40,738 nt of DNA from NCBI GenBank assembly GCA_023484085.1, contig JAMDAS010000010.1, positions 1-40,738 on the forward strand, in the 5' to 3' direction. The number at the start of each line of letters is the position of its first letter. Within the stretch, counting starts at the first letter, position 1. The translations under genes were made by a program, and so were the position numbers. Below the pieces are notes generated by a model. The model was not told where the DNA came from. It did no database searches and was given only the letters and a program-made list of their open reading frames with translations. This document shows positions 16,777-25,674 of the stretch, in pieces. This DNA comes from Candidatus Omnitrophota bacterium (GTDB lineage Bacteria; Ratteibacteria; UBA8468; B48-G9; DTJG01).

Positions 16777-16946
16777 AAAAAAATTATCCGGAAACAGTTG
16801 TTACGCCAATATCTGTGGAAGAACTTATAGAATTTTAGAATTTGTGAACTACCCCGCCATGTCAGACCGGCGACTTCCCGGCGGTTGAGTTAAAATTTAC
16901 GAATGAAGAAATAGATAAGTTGATATACTGAAATGTTATCTTTTTA
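16777..16946. other. 170-bp gap with a short GC-rich island
   Basis: Between the permease gene start and the lipoprotein gene end. Most is A/T-rich, but about 16850-16890 is GC-rich and contains self-complementary blocks (CCGCC ... GGCGG, and CCGGCG...CCGG). It does not match the dispersed element family and no gene or T-run terminator is evident. It may be a degraded mobile fragment. Confidence 0.4.
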
Positions 16947-17408
16947 TCAAGGGGTGATGTTGCTATTATGATTAACGTTTTTTCTGACAGATTTTGTTTT
17001 TTCCGTGGATTTTTGTTTTATGGGTATCCCTTTTTTGTATATATAATTTTCTACTCTTCCGGTATTTCTGTTAATCCATATTAATAGAGTATTCTTATTT
17101 TCAGAAATTTTTTCATTCGCTATGGGATAACCCTTGGCAAAGGTCATCCCTCCTTTTATTATATACTCATATACATATACCATATATCTTTGTCTGATAT
17201 TTTGTTTATTTAACACACTGTAGTATATTATTTTATCCGGGGGTCCAAACCATGTCAGTATGTCTGTTGTAGTAGTATTTCCTTTTATAATTTTTTTCAG
17301 ACTGGTTCTTTCAATGGCCGTCCCACTGGTTTCACTGATACTGGAGCAACCGGCAAGAAGGATGACACAAACTAATGGAATTAAAAACTTTTTCATTTTT
17401 TTCTTCAT
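16947..17408 (-). CDS. Lipoprotein, BamE/SmpA-like
   Basis: 153 residues with a lipoprotein signal peptide (MKKKMKKFLIPLVCVILLAG) and lipobox LAGC with C21 as the lipidated residue. The following IKGNTTTTDILTWFGPPDKI resembles the first helix-turn of the BamE/SmpA fold ('G.t...v...fG.P'). A positively charged, low-complexity C-terminus follows. BamE-like proteins sit at the outer membrane, which suggests a diderm cell, but the match is short and other small lipoproteins share the 'fGPPd' motif. It lies 37 nt after the protein kinase gene on the same strand, so the two are probably co-transcribed. Confidence 0.75.
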   Translation of the reverse strand: MKKKMKKFLIPLVCVILLAGCSSISETSGTAIERTSLKKIIKGNTTTTDILTWFGPPDKIIYYSVLNKQNIRQRYMVYVYEYIIKGGMTFAKGYPIANEKISENKNTLLIWINRNTGRVENYIYKKGIPIKQKSTEKTKSVRKNVNHNSNITP

Positions 17409-17445
17409 AGTTTTAATCTATAACTTTTTACTTCAGAAGTCAATT

Positions 17446-18186
17446 TTATTTCATAAAAGGTTTTAAATCTTCCAGCACAGAAGATGTATTTTTATACCTT
17501 TCCTCCAAAGAGGATTTTGTGCATTTTGAAAGTATGTAATACATAAAATCAGGAATATTCTGTATTTTTGCAAGAAGTTCCTCTATGGTTTTAGCCAAAC
17601 TATAGATATCACTGCTGTAATCCATTTTCCCTTTTTTTCTTTCAGGCGCCATGTATTGTTCTGTTCCTGCATATGGAAAATGGTCTAATATAAAAAATGA
17701 TTTTTTTGTTGCAAATCCGAAATCTGCAAGTTTTATCACTCTTAAATCCTCAGATACAATTATATTTTCAGGCTTGATATCCTTATGAATTATTTTATTT
17801 TTCTTCATGTATTCAAGAGCATAAAGATTACTTTTAAAAATTTTTATCACATCTTCAAAAGAAAACACCCTTTCCGCCATCATCCTTCGCAGGCTTTTCC
17901 CGTTTACATACTCCATAAAATGATAAAAGTTTTCACTGTTTTTTACAAATTTAAATATTTTAAGGATATTAGGATGGTCCATTGCCATTAAAATTTTTGC
18001 TTCTCTTTTAAACTGTCCTTTGTGAAGTAAGGATGTTTTCCTTGAACTCAGTGCTTTTATTGCTAAATATTGGCCATATTCGGCATCAACTGAATCTGCT
18101 TTTGCAAGATATATAGTGGACGTACTGCCCTGCCATATTACATTTGTAATCCTATATTTTTCAATTATAGTTCCTATCCGTGCCAT
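17446..18186 (-). CDS. Serine/threonine protein kinase (Hanks type)
   Basis: A 246-residue kinase domain with no membrane helix or sensor domain. Catalytic residues are present: K44 in LAIKALS, E62 in FKREAKIL, HKDIKPEN with D136 and N141, D155 in DFGF, and GTEQYMAPE in the activation segment. The glycine-rich loop is degenerate (WQGSTSTIYLA instead of GxGxxG). It is much shorter than typical PknB proteins because no PASTA or transmembrane part exists, so it should be a soluble cytoplasmic kinase. It is followed by the lipoprotein gene and has its own promoter, divergent from that of eno. The substrate is unknown. Confidence 0.9.
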   Translation of the reverse strand: MARIGTIIEKYRITNVIWQGSTSTIYLAKADSVDAEYGQYLAIKALSSRKTSLLHKGQFKREAKILMAMDHPNILKIFKFVKNSENFYHFMEYVNGKSLRRMMAERVFSFEDVIKIFKSNLYALEYMKKNKIIHKDIKPENIIVSEDLRVIKLADFGFATKKSFFILDHFPYAGTEQYMAPERKKGKMDYSSDIYSLAKTIEELLAKIQNIPDFMYYILSKCTKSSLEERYKNTSSVLEDLKPFMK

Positions 18187-18242
18187 TTTTCTGCTTCTCC
18201 TTTGGTATTCATCATCCCCTTAGATTTATTGTAAAAATGACA

Positions 18243-18271
18243 ATTATAATTCACATCCAACAAAAATACAA
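18243..18271 (-). promoter_or_regulatory. Promoter of the kinase-lipoprotein operon
   Basis: On the minus strand, TTGTAT (18271-18266), a 17-nt spacer and consensus TATAAT (18248-18243). A GGAGA ribosome site lies about 10 nt before the kinase ATG at 18186. It is arranged back to back with the eno promoter. Confidence 0.7.
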
Positions 18272-18307
18272 CAGAATATTATCGCTTTCCTGCGTTGTGT
18301 ACATATT

Positions 18308-18336
18308 TTGACAAAAAATTTTATATTTACTATGAT
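18308..18336 (+). promoter_or_regulatory. Promoter of the eno operon
   Basis: Perfect TTGACA (18308-18313), 17-nt spacer and TATGAT (18331-18336). The transcript should start near 18343. This lies within the reading frame upstream of eno and shows that frame's earlier start is not used. GGAGA (18363-18367) precedes the ATG at 18373. Confidence 0.85.
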
Positions 18337-18372
18337 ATACTTACAAAAGATATTCCAACAACGGAGAACAAA

Positions 18373-19638
18373 ATGAAGATATCAGAAATTAAGGGGAGAT
18401 GGATATTAGATTCAAGAGGAAATCCCACAGTAGAAGTTGAAGCCATTGCAGAGAACGGACTAAAAGTCCATGCTGACGTGCCTTCCGGCGCATCAACAGG
18501 TGAAAGAGAAGCGCTTGAATTAAGGGATGGCGGGAAAGAATTTCTTGGAAAAGGCGTCTTAAAGGCAGTCCGCAACGTAAATGAAATTATTGCACCAAAA
18601 CTGAAAGGATTAAATGTCTTTTCCCAGAAGGAAATAGACAGCCTGATGATTGAGATTGATGGTACTCCAAACAAATCAAAACTCGGGGCAAATGCCATAC
18701 TTGGAGTAAGCCTGACATGCGCAAGACTTGCATCCCGATGTCTGAACGTTCCTCTTTACCAGTACATTGGCGGCAAAAAAGCACATATTCTTCCTGTTCC
18801 ATTATGTAACATAATGAACGGCGGTTTACATGCAGACAATAATCTTGACATCCAGGAATTTATGATCGTTCCTGCCGGCGCAGAAAGTTTTTCTCAGGCG
18901 TACCAGATGGCGGCAGAAACCTTCCAGCATTTAAAAAAAATACTGAAAAATAAAAAAGAAAGCACGTCCGTGGGGGATGAGGGCGGTTTTGCTCCAAACC
19001 TGAAAAATCATATTGAAGCATTTGATTCCCTGATAGAAAGTATAGGTGAGGCAGGATATGAACCCGGTAAGGATATATTTTTGGCAATTGATACCGCAGC
19101 ATCTTCACTATTCAAAGATGGCAGGTATCTTTTTGAAGGGGAATACAGAACCTCTGAATGGATGATTGATTATTACGTCAAAATTGTTGACAAATATCCC
19201 ATCTGCAGTATTGAAGACGGGCTTGCTGAAAATGACTGGAATGGATGGAAAAAAATGACAGAGGGATTGGAAGAAATCATACAGATTGTTGGTGATGATA
19301 TATTTGTTACAAACCCTGAAATTTTTGCAAAAGGAATAAAAGAAGGTATCGGTAATGCAATACTCATAAAAGTAAATCAGATAGGAACTCTTTCAGAAAC
19401 GTTTGAATCCATAGAAATGGCAGAAAAAGCAGGATATGGAAGAGTAATTTCACATAGAAGCGGAGAAACAGAAGACCCTTTTATAGCAGACCTTGCAGTC
19501 GGCACAAATGCAGGACAGATAAAAACAGGCTCACTTTCAAGAAGTGAAAGATTATGTAAGTATAATCAGTTGCTAAGAATAGAAGATGAACTTGGACAAT
19601 CTGCTGTTTATGCAGGCAGACTACCCGCCAAAAGATGA
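18373..19638 (+). CDS. eno: Enolase
   Basis: A 421-residue phosphopyruvate hydratase (2-phosphoglycerate to phosphoenolpyruvate in glycolysis). The start ATG 18373 gives [21 protein letters not shown], the standard N-terminus; an upstream frame start at 18295 would put the promoter inside the coding region and is rejected. Family motifs: [44 protein letters not shown] and the signature [25 protein letters not shown] is the mobile loop near the C-terminus. First gene of the operon eno-ftsB-serS-methyltransferase-ROK-fmt; its TGA overlaps the ftsB-like ATG. Confidence 0.98.
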   Translation: MKISEIKGRWILDSRGNPTVEVEAIAENGLKVHADVPSGASTGEREALELRDGGKEFLGKGVLKAVRNVNEIIAPKLKGLNVFSQKEIDSLMIEIDGTPNKSKLGANAILGVSLTCARLASRCLNVPLYQYIGGKKAHILPVPLCNIMNGGLHADNNLDIQEFMIVPAGAESFSQAYQMAAETFQHLKKILKNKKESTSVGDEGGFAPNLKNHIEAFDSLIESIGEAGYEPGKDIFLAIDTAASSLFKDGRYLFEGEYRTSEWMIDYYVKIVDKYPICSIEDGLAENDWNGWKKMTEGLEEIIQIVGDDIFVTNPEIFAKGIKEGIGNAILIKVNQIGTLSETFESIEMAEKAGYGRVISHRSGETEDPFIADLAVGTNAGQIKTGSLSRSERLCKYNQLLRIEDELGQSAVYAGRLPAKR

Positions 19639-19925
19639 AAAAGAAAAAAAAGATTCTTGGATGGCAGCAAATAATTATCTGTATTGTGGGACTTGCAACG
19701 TTGGTCCCTGTTTTAAGCAAATATTTAAGCCTTCATCATAAGTATGTAACTGAGGTTAAAGGAATACAGTCACTGAAAAAAAACAACAAATATTTTTCCC
19801 GGCTTATTAAAGAGGCTGATACACCTTATTTTGTTGAAAAAATTGCCAGAGAGCAATTAGGACTTATGAAAAAGGGTGAATATCTTTTTAAAATAATAAC
19901 CCCCAAAAAAAATGTTTCCCATTAA
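19635..19925 (+). CDS. FtsB/DivIC-type septum formation initiator
   Basis: 96 residues: a very basic cytoplasmic N-terminus (MKKKKKILG), one membrane helix (about 12-30), then a short coiled coil (about 38-62) and the family end [21 protein letters not shown] (the conserved 'E.iAR..lgm.k.gE' pattern). The family bridges FtsL and FtsQ in the divisome. An eno-ftsB neighbourhood is common in bacteria. It overlaps eno by 4 bp and serS by 14 bp. Confidence 0.88.
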   Translation: MKKKKKILGWQQIIICIVGLATLVPVLSKYLSLHHKYVTEVKGIQSLKKNNKYFSRLIKEADTPYFVEKIAREQLGLMKKGEYLFKIITPKKNVSH

Positions 19926-21174
19926 ATTTGTCAGAGAAAATATTGATTATTTAAAAAAAACCTGTGGTCTTAAAAAAATAAGTGTTGACTGGGAAAGTTT
20001 TGAAGACCTTGAAAAAAAGAGAAGAGCCTTAATCCAAGGCATAGAGAAAGACAGGCAGGAACATAAAGAAATCAATAATGAGTTCCTTGAAAAAAAGAAA
20101 AAAGGAATTAATGATACATCTCTTTTAGCCCGCGCAAAGGAAATCTCTGATAAAATTAAAAAAAGTGAAAATACTTTATCTGACATTGAAAAAAAAATTA
20201 ACAACGTTCTTGAAACAATACCCAACGTTCCTCATTCCTCTGTTCCTGAGGGGAAAAGCATTGATGATAACCAGATTGTAAGGCACCATGGAGACATAAA
20301 AGAAAAAAAATTTAACGTCCTGCCACACTATGAGATTGGCAGAAAATTGGGTATCATGGAACTTGAAAAGGGCGCAAAAATAACAGGAAGCTTCTTCCCT
20401 GTATTTGCGGGGGAAGGAGCAAGACTTGTAAGGGCACTTATAAATTTTATGCTGGATACACACAGCAAAAATGGATTTAAAGAATTATGGGTTCCAGCAC
20501 TTGTCAACAGAAAAAGTATGTTCGGCACAGGACAACTCCCCATCCTTGAGGATGATATGTATAAGCTTAAAGATGATGATTATTTTCTTATTCCCACGGC
20601 AGAGGTCCCGGTAACCAACTTTTACAGGGATGATGTTATACCTGAGAATACGTTACCGCAATATTTTTGCGCATACACACCATGTTTCAGGAGAGAGGCA
20701 GGCGCTTATGGAAAAGAAACAAGGGGGCTGGTAAGGGTTCACCAGTTTGATAAGGTGGAACTTGTAAAATTCGTAAAACCGGAAAATTCTTATGATGAAC
20801 TTGAATCCCTTGTCCACGAGGCAGAAAAAATTCTGCAATTACTAAGTATTCCTTACAGAGTAGTTCTCTTATCTACGGCTGATATGAGTTTTGCCTCTTC
20901 AAAGTGTTATGATATTGAGGTATGGGCACCTGGTATAAAAAAATGGCTTGAGGTGTCATCCTGTTCAAATTTTGAGGCTTTCCAGGCACGAAGAGCAGAC
21001 ATAAGATATAAAATGAAAAGCGGGAAAACAGATTTTGTCCACACCCTAAATGGTTCAGGTATAGCTCTTCCAAGAACGTTGATTGCCATTTATGAAAACC
21101 ACCAGACTGAAAAAGGAACAATCAAAGTTCCGGACGTTCTTATTCCATATATGCAAATGGACGAAATAAAATAA
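19912..21174 (+). CDS. serS: Seryl-tRNA synthetase
   Basis: A 420-residue class II synthetase. The N-terminal long antiparallel coiled coil that grips the tRNA variable arm is at about 30-105 (Lys/Glu-rich). Motif 2 is visible as FRREAGAYGKETRGLVRVHQF and motif 3 as NGSGIALPRTLIAIYE; EVSSCSNFEAFQARR is the serine-site loop. The start ATG 19912 gives [10 protein letters not shown], which aligns with the common MLDIKxIREN start, supporting the 14-bp overlap with the upstream gene. It belongs to the eno operon. Confidence 0.97.
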   Translation: MFPIKFVRENIDYLKKTCGLKKISVDWESFEDLEKKRRALIQGIEKDRQEHKEINNEFLEKKKKGINDTSLLARAKEISDKIKKSENTLSDIEKKINNVLETIPNVPHSSVPEGKSIDDNQIVRHHGDIKEKKFNVLPHYEIGRKLGIMELEKGAKITGSFFPVFAGEGARLVRALINFMLDTHSKNGFKELWVPALVNRKSMFGTGQLPILEDDMYKLKDDDYFLIPTAEVPVTNFYRDDVIPENTLPQYFCAYTPCFRREAGAYGKETRGLVRVHQFDKVELVKFVKPENSYDELESLVHEAEKILQLLSIPYRVVLLSTADMSFASSKCYDIEVWAPGIKKWLEVSSCSNFEAFQARRADIRYKMKSGKTDFVHTLNGSGIALPRTLIAIYENHQTEKGTIKVPDVLIPYMQMDEIK

Positions 21175-21190
21175 ACGGAGGGTAAAAAAA

Positions 21191-22387
21191 ATGACAAGCA
21201 GAGAAAGAGTTTTGGCAGTTCTAAATCACCAGGAACCGGACAGAATTCCAATCCATGATTCACCATGGGGTTCCACTATAAACAGATGGAGAAAGGAAGG
21301 ATTCCCGGAAGACATTGACATAGGGGACTATTTTAATTTTGAATTTTGCTGGTTTGGCGCGGATACTTCCCCACGATTTCCCACCCGGATACTTGAAAGA
21401 AATGAAAAATATGTCTTGACAACCACTCCTTTTGGTGGGAAGACAAAAAACTGGACAGACTATTCAACGACTCCGGAGATTATTGACCGTCCAATAAAAA
21501 CAAAGGACCAGTGGAATGAGATAAAAAAACGGCTGAAGCCTGATTTTACAAGAGTTGACTGGGCATCAGGCCTTGCAAGGTTTCATGAAAAACAATCAGA
21601 GGGGAAGTTTATATGTTTTTCCGGGGGATTTGGATATGATATACTCCAAAACTACATGAATTCTGAGCACCTTTTGGTAACAATGATTGAAAACCCTGAA
21701 TTGATAAAAGATATGGTAATGACAATTGCGGAACTTACCATTGTTATGGCTGAACTTATGCTTAAGAATGGTTTTAAGTTTGATGGTGCCTGGATGTGGA
21801 ACGACATGGGATACAGAAACGGTCTTCTATTTTCCCCTGATTTATACTACAAAACCCATTACCAGGCAGATAAGATGGCTTACAGTTATTTTCATTCAAG
21901 GGGAATGAAAACATTTCTTCACTCCTGTGGAAACGTAAAAGAACTTATTCCTGTGATGATTGAAACAGGCCTTGACTGTCTTCAGCCTTTAGAGGTTAAA
22001 GCCGGAATGGACGTTGTAGAGCTAAAAGAAAAATTTGGTTCTCAAATAACTTTTATGGGCGGGATAGATGTCCGGCTTATGGAAAAAGGGGATAAGGAAA
22101 AAATAGAAGAAGAAATAAAGAAAAAAATTATGGTGGCAAAAAAGGGTGGGGGGTACATATACCATTCAGACCATTCAATTCCCAAAGACGTAAGCTTTGA
22201 GACATATAAATATGTAATGGAAACTGTCAAAAAATATGGTGCCTATGAAAAGAAAGAAGAGCCTGTCCGGGAAAAAGCTGTAATTGAAACAAAATCTGAA
22301 GAGAAAAAAGAGGAAAAGAAAGAAGAAAAAAAGAAGTTTTCATTTAAGATGCCCAGGATACCAACATTTAAAAAGGTAAAAAAGTGA
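21191..22387 (+). CDS. Uroporphyrinogen decarboxylase-fold protein (MtaA/CmuA-like methyltransferase)
   Basis: 398 residues. It starts MTSRERVLAVLNHQEPDRIP, the standard beginning of the UroD/MtaA superfamily. The zinc-site motif LHSCGN has H244 and C246, and FMGGIDVRLM (about 288-297) and YIYHSDHSIPKDV (about 322-334) match the MtaA/CmuA branch, not haem-pathway HemE. Such proteins move methyl groups between corrinoid proteins and thiols. An unusual tail of about 45 residues (from about 354) is Lys/Glu-rich and ends FKMPRIPTFKKVKK. Excellent ribosome site GGAGGG at 21178-21183. It lies inside a translation/glycolysis operon, with no corrinoid protein gene beside it. The substrate cannot be predicted. 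Confidence 0.85.
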   Translation: MTSRERVLAVLNHQEPDRIPIHDSPWGSTINRWRKEGFPEDIDIGDYFNFEFCWFGADTSPRFPTRILERNEKYVLTTTPFGGKTKNWTDYSTTPEIIDRPIKTKDQWNEIKKRLKPDFTRVDWASGLARFHEKQSEGKFICFSGGFGYDILQNYMNSEHLLVTMIENPELIKDMVMTIAELTIVMAELMLKNGFKFDGAWMWNDMGYRNGLLFSPDLYYKTHYQADKMAYSYFHSRGMKTFLHSCGNVKELIPVMIETGLDCLQPLEVKAGMDVVELKEKFGSQITFMGGIDVRLMEKGDKEKIEEEIKKKIMVAKKGGGYIYHSDHSIPKDVSFETYKYVMETVKKYGAYEKKEEPVREKAVIETKSEEKKEEKKEEKKKFSFKMPRIPTFKKVKK

Positions 22388-23322
22388 AAAGGGCAATCGG
22401 CCTTGACCTTGGGGGAACATTCATAAAGGTGGGACTTGTCCAGGAAACAGGAGAAATAATCAAAAAGGCGCAGTTCCCTACAAAAGCAGATGAAGGTAAA
22501 AAAGAAACTGTTATACAACAGATGAAAAATGCAGTTTCTTCTGTCTGGGAACAGGGTATAAATGGAATTGGCATCGGAACTCCGGGTGTGGTGGATAATG
22601 AAGGAGTTGTTTTTGAGGCACCAAATCTTCCCGGATGGAATAATCTCCAGCTAAAAAAAATATTTGAAGAAAGATTTAAGGTTCCCGTAGTCGTGGAAAA
22701 TGACGTAAACAGCATTACCTGGGGGGAATATCTTTTTGGTGCAGGGAAGGGCTGCAGGACAATCATCTGCCTTACACTTGGAACAGGTGTAGGCGGAGGA
22801 ATGGTGATACATGGAAAGCTTTTCAGGGGGGCTAAATATTCAGCGGCAGAGCTTGGGCATATTTCCATTGATTATAAAGGCCCCAGGTGTAAATGCGGTT
22901 CAATCGGGTGTGTAGAAAGATTTGTGGGAAGAGACTATATAATAGAAAGGGCGGTCCATGAAATCCGGGAAGGGAAAGAAACCCTGATATACCAGCTTGC
23001 ATCTCAAAAAATTGAAAATATCACTCCTAAAATTATTTCTGAAGCATATAAAAAAGGTGATAAAATTGCCGGAGATATCTGGATTGACGTAGGGATTTGC
23101 CTGGGGGCGATGCTTGCCAGCCTTGTAAATGCAATAAATCCTGACAGGATAGTAATAGGCGGCGGTATTTCCCATGCAGGGGAAATACTTTTTGAAACAA
23201 TAAAAAAAACTATAAAAGAACGGTCTTTCAGGGTTCTTTCAGAAAATGTTGAAGTTGTCCCTGCAGAGTTGAGTATTGACGCAGGTATTATTTCAGGAGC
23301 AGCACTTATTTTCCAGTCATAA
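22384..23322 (+). CDS. ROK-family sugar kinase (glucokinase-like)
   Basis: A 312-residue kinase. The ATP phosphate motif GLDLGGTFIKVGLV is at residues 6-19, the putative catalytic D107 is in VVENDVNS, and TLGTGVGGG is at 131-139. The ROK zinc motif consists of H159 in ELGHI, then CKCGSIGCVE with C169, C171 and C176. ROK signatures with ExGH (E156-H159) are typical of glucose or mannose kinases; the exact sugar is not certain. The start is GTG at 22384, overlapping the upstream stop as GTGA with AGG nearby. In the eno operon it fits a glycolytic entry step. Confidence 0.92.
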   Translation: MKRAIGLDLGGTFIKVGLVQETGEIIKKAQFPTKADEGKKETVIQQMKNAVSSVWEQGINGIGIGTPGVVDNEGVVFEAPNLPGWNNLQLKKIFEERFKVPVVVENDVNSITWGEYLFGAGKGCRTIICLTLGTGVGGGMVIHGKLFRGAKYSAAELGHISIDYKGPRCKCGSIGCVERFVGRDYIIERAVHEIREGKETLIYQLASQKIENITPKIISEAYKKGDKIAGDIWIDVGICLGAMLASLVNAINPDRIVIGGGISHAGEILFETIKKTIKERSFRVLSENVEVVPAELSIDAGIISGAALIFQS

Positions 23323-23342
23323 TCAGTTATACTTATTCCATT

Positions 23343-24278
23343 ATGAAAATAATTTTTTTCGGGAGTGCGGATTTTGGTATTCCCTGTCTTGATTATCTTA
23401 AAGAGACCTATGAACTTATTGCCGTCATAACAAATCCTGACAGACCAAAAGGCAGGCATCTTAAGCTTCAATCCACCCCGATAAAACAATGGGCGGAAAA
23501 AACAGGTATAAGAATTTTCCAGCCGGAAGATTTATCAGCACAGGATTTTATAGAAACCTTGAAATTTTTAAACTCTGATATGATTATTCTTATCTCTTAC
23601 GGTAAAATTCTTCCCAGGGAAATTCTTGACGTTCCAGGAATTGGTGCATTTAACCTTCATCCTTCACTTCTTCCAGAATATCGCGGCGCAGCACCGATTG
23701 AATGGACCCTGGTAAATGGAGAAAACAGAACGGGAATTACCGTGATAAAAATGGAAAAGGGCGTTGATAAGGGGAATATCATCATCCAGGAAGAAATACC
23801 TGTTGAGAATACGGATAACTACTATACCTTAAAAGAAAAACTTATGGAAAAATCTTCTGAAATTTTGGGAGATGCAATTGAAAAAATTTCTTCAGGATTT
23901 GCAGGTTTTCCACAAAAAGGCAAATCCTCTTATGCTCCAAGATTAAAAAAAGAAGATGGCCATATAAGATGGGCAAACGATGCCTCTATCATACATAATC
24001 TTGTTCGCGGGCTTATACACTGGCCCGGGGCATTCTCAGAGCTTATGTCTGCAAAGGGTAAAAAAATACTGAAGCTCAAAGAAACGGAAATTGAAAAACA
24101 TGAAGGTGTTTATGGTGTCCCCGGAAGTTTTATTTCCATTGATAATTCTATTAAGGTTGCCTGCGGCAAAGGAATTATAAGGCTCAAAAGATTACAGACA
24201 GAGGGTAAAAAAGAGATGTCTTCAGAAGAGTTCTTACACGGCTATTCAGCATACCTCAGGAATTCTATCCTCCGGTAA
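23343..24278 (+). CDS. fmt: Methionyl-tRNA formyltransferase
   Basis: A 311-residue enzyme that formylates initiator Met-tRNA with 10-formyl-tetrahydrofolate. It starts KIIFFGSADFGIPCL, and the formyl-transferase core FNLHPSLLPEYRGAAPIEW holds the catalytic Asn and His (about N107 and H109). GITVIKMEKGVDKGNII supplies the conserved Asp. The C-terminal OB-like domain contains VRGLIHWPGAFS. No def gene (peptide deformylase) is adjacent. Last gene of the eno operon; a dispersed palindromic element starts 4 bp after its stop and may end the transcript. Confidence 0.97.
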   Translation: MKIIFFGSADFGIPCLDYLKETYELIAVITNPDRPKGRHLKLQSTPIKQWAEKTGIRIFQPEDLSAQDFIETLKFLNSDMIILISYGKILPREILDVPGIGAFNLHPSLLPEYRGAAPIEWTLVNGENRTGITVIKMEKGVDKGNIIIQEEIPVENTDNYYTLKEKLMEKSSEILGDAIEKISSGFAGFPQKGKSSYAPRLKKEDGHIRWANDASIIHNLVRGLIHWPGAFSELMSAKGKKILKLKETEIEKHEGVYGVPGSFISIDNSIKVACGKGIIRLKRLQTEGKKEMSSEEFLHGYSAYLRNSILR

Positions 24279-24281
24279 GAG

Positions 24282-24357
24282 ATAAGTTCTGGATTGCTCT
24301 TTCCTGCTTTATAAATACTTTTTTTCAAATAAAGCATTAAAGACAATCCAAACTTAT
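24282..24357. repeat. Dispersed 76-bp palindromic element, copy C
   Basis: A stand-alone inner element, inverted relative to copies A and B: the plus strand begins ATAAGTTCTGGATTGCTC and ends CAATCCAAACTTAT. It can fold into a long hairpin with an inner stem TGCTTTAT/ATAAAGCA. It fills the gap between the convergent fmt and CorC-like genes, so it could act as a bidirectional transcription terminator. No outer TAAATA-type arms are present here. Confidence 0.8.
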
Positions 24358-24399
24358 TCTGCTTCTTTGTTCTTATGCCGGAATTTCAGTTCCTGATTA

Positions 24400-25674
24400 T
24401 TACAAGTCTTCATCTTTTGTTTCTTCAGTAAGAGATTTTATTCTTATCCATGAGATTGTTTTCCTGTCTGCCTCATGAATGATAAAAATATTTTTGCTGT
24501 ATATGAACTTTTCCCCATTTCTCGGAACCTTGCCCATGTATGCCAGGACAAAACCGGCTATCGTTTCAAAATCCCCCTTGGGAAGTTTTAAATCAAGTGT
24601 TTCATTTACTTTTTCATATTCAGTATCCCCTTTTACTATAAAGCTTCCATCATCCAGCCGGTGATAATAGCCCGATTCAATCTTATACTCATCTGAAATC
24701 TCACCGACAATCTCTTCAATAAGGTCTTCCATCGTAACGATACCGGCTGTTCCGCCATATTCATCAACAATGATTGCCATTTGTAATTTATCCCTTTGAA
24801 GCTCCTTTAGAAGTTCATCCACTTTCTTTGTGTCAGGAACAAAATATGCCTGTCTCATTATGTCTCCTGCAGTAAGATTTCGTGTGGCATCATGTTTGGC
24901 AATTATGTCTTTAATGTATATAAGTCCGACAATCTTATCAAAATGTCTTTTATAAACAGGATACCTTGAAAACCCTGTTTTAACAATCATGTCTATTACC
25001 TCTTCTATTGGCGTTTCAATTTCAATCGCAGAAATATTTACTCTTGGAATCATAATCTCCCGGACCATTTTATCCCCGAGCTTGAAAATACTATGAATCA
25101 TTTCTTTTTCTCTTAGTTCAATCAGTCCTTCTTTTTCCCCTGCAGAAATCATTGATTTAAGGTCTTCTTCTGTCAGGACAGGAATTATAGAACCCATTTC
25201 TATGTTGAAAACACTCAACAAAACCTCTGCAATTCCAAGAAAAAGACGGTTGACAGGCTCAAAAACAAGACAGATATATTTTAGAGGTCTTGCAACAAAC
25301 ATTACAATTTTCTGGGCATATTTTTTGGCAAGGGTTTTAGGAATGATTTCACCAAATAAAAGAAGAAGAAACATTACTATACCTACCATAAGGGCAAAAG
25401 AAATACGGCCTGTACTTTTATAGGCAATGGATGCTGCAGTTATAGCGGCAAGATTTTCTGCAATGGTATTGCCTACAAGCGTTGTAGTAAGGACCCTGTT
25501 GGGAAAACGAAACCAGAAATTCAGTGTTTTTTTATTTTTGCTGTTTTCCTTCAGCTTATTAAAATGATGCTGGCCAAGTGAAATAAATGCTGTCTCTGAC
25601 GCTGAAAAAAATGCAGAAAAACAGATAAAAACAACAAGAAGTCCAATCTGTCCAATAAAAATAAATCCGCTCAT
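24400..25674 (-). CDS. CorC/HlyC-family membrane protein (DUF21-CBS-CorC)
   Basis: 424 residues: N-terminal DUF21 transmembrane domain (about 1-150, three to four helices, SASETAFISL motif), a tandem CBS pair (about 195-325, MVREIMIPRVNISAIE ... IVDEYGGTAGIVTMEDLIEEIVG), and a C-terminal CorC_HlyC (transporter-associated) domain (about 340-415). Members are implicated in Mg/Co efflux or homeostasis; the old name haemolysin is misleading. Its ATG overlaps the birA-like stop as ATGA, so it is the last gene of the coaX-birA-corC operon. Confidence 0.92.
   Translation of the reverse strand: MSGFIFIGQIGLLVVFICFSAFFSASETAFISLGQHHFNKLKENSKNKKTLNFWFRFPNRVLTTTLVGNTIAENLAAITAASIAYKSTGRISFALMVGIVMFLLLLFGEIIPKTLAKKYAQKIVMFVARPLKYICLVFEPVNRLFLGIAEVLLSVFNIEMGSIIPVLTEEDLKSMISAGEKEGLIELREKEMIHSIFKLGDKMVREIMIPRVNISAIEIETPIEEVIDMIVKTGFSRYPVYKRHFDKIVGLIYIKDIIAKHDATRNLTAGDIMRQAYFVPDTKKVDELLKELQRDKLQMAIIVDEYGGTAGIVTMEDLIEEIVGEISDEYKIESGYYHRLDDGSFIVKGDTEYEKVNETLDLKLPKGDFETIAGFVLAYMGKVPRNGEKFIYSKNIFIIHEADRKTISWIRIKSLTEETKDEDL

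Noticed and set aside
18187-18225. Short upstream reading frame (about 13 codons) before the kinase gene
   Set aside because: GGGG is too close to its ATG, and it has no conserved or regulatory sign.
18295-18372. N-terminal extension of enolase (26 residues)
   Set aside because: The stretch contains a TTGACA-N17-TATGAT promoter; GGAGA and ATG 18373 give the standard enolase start.
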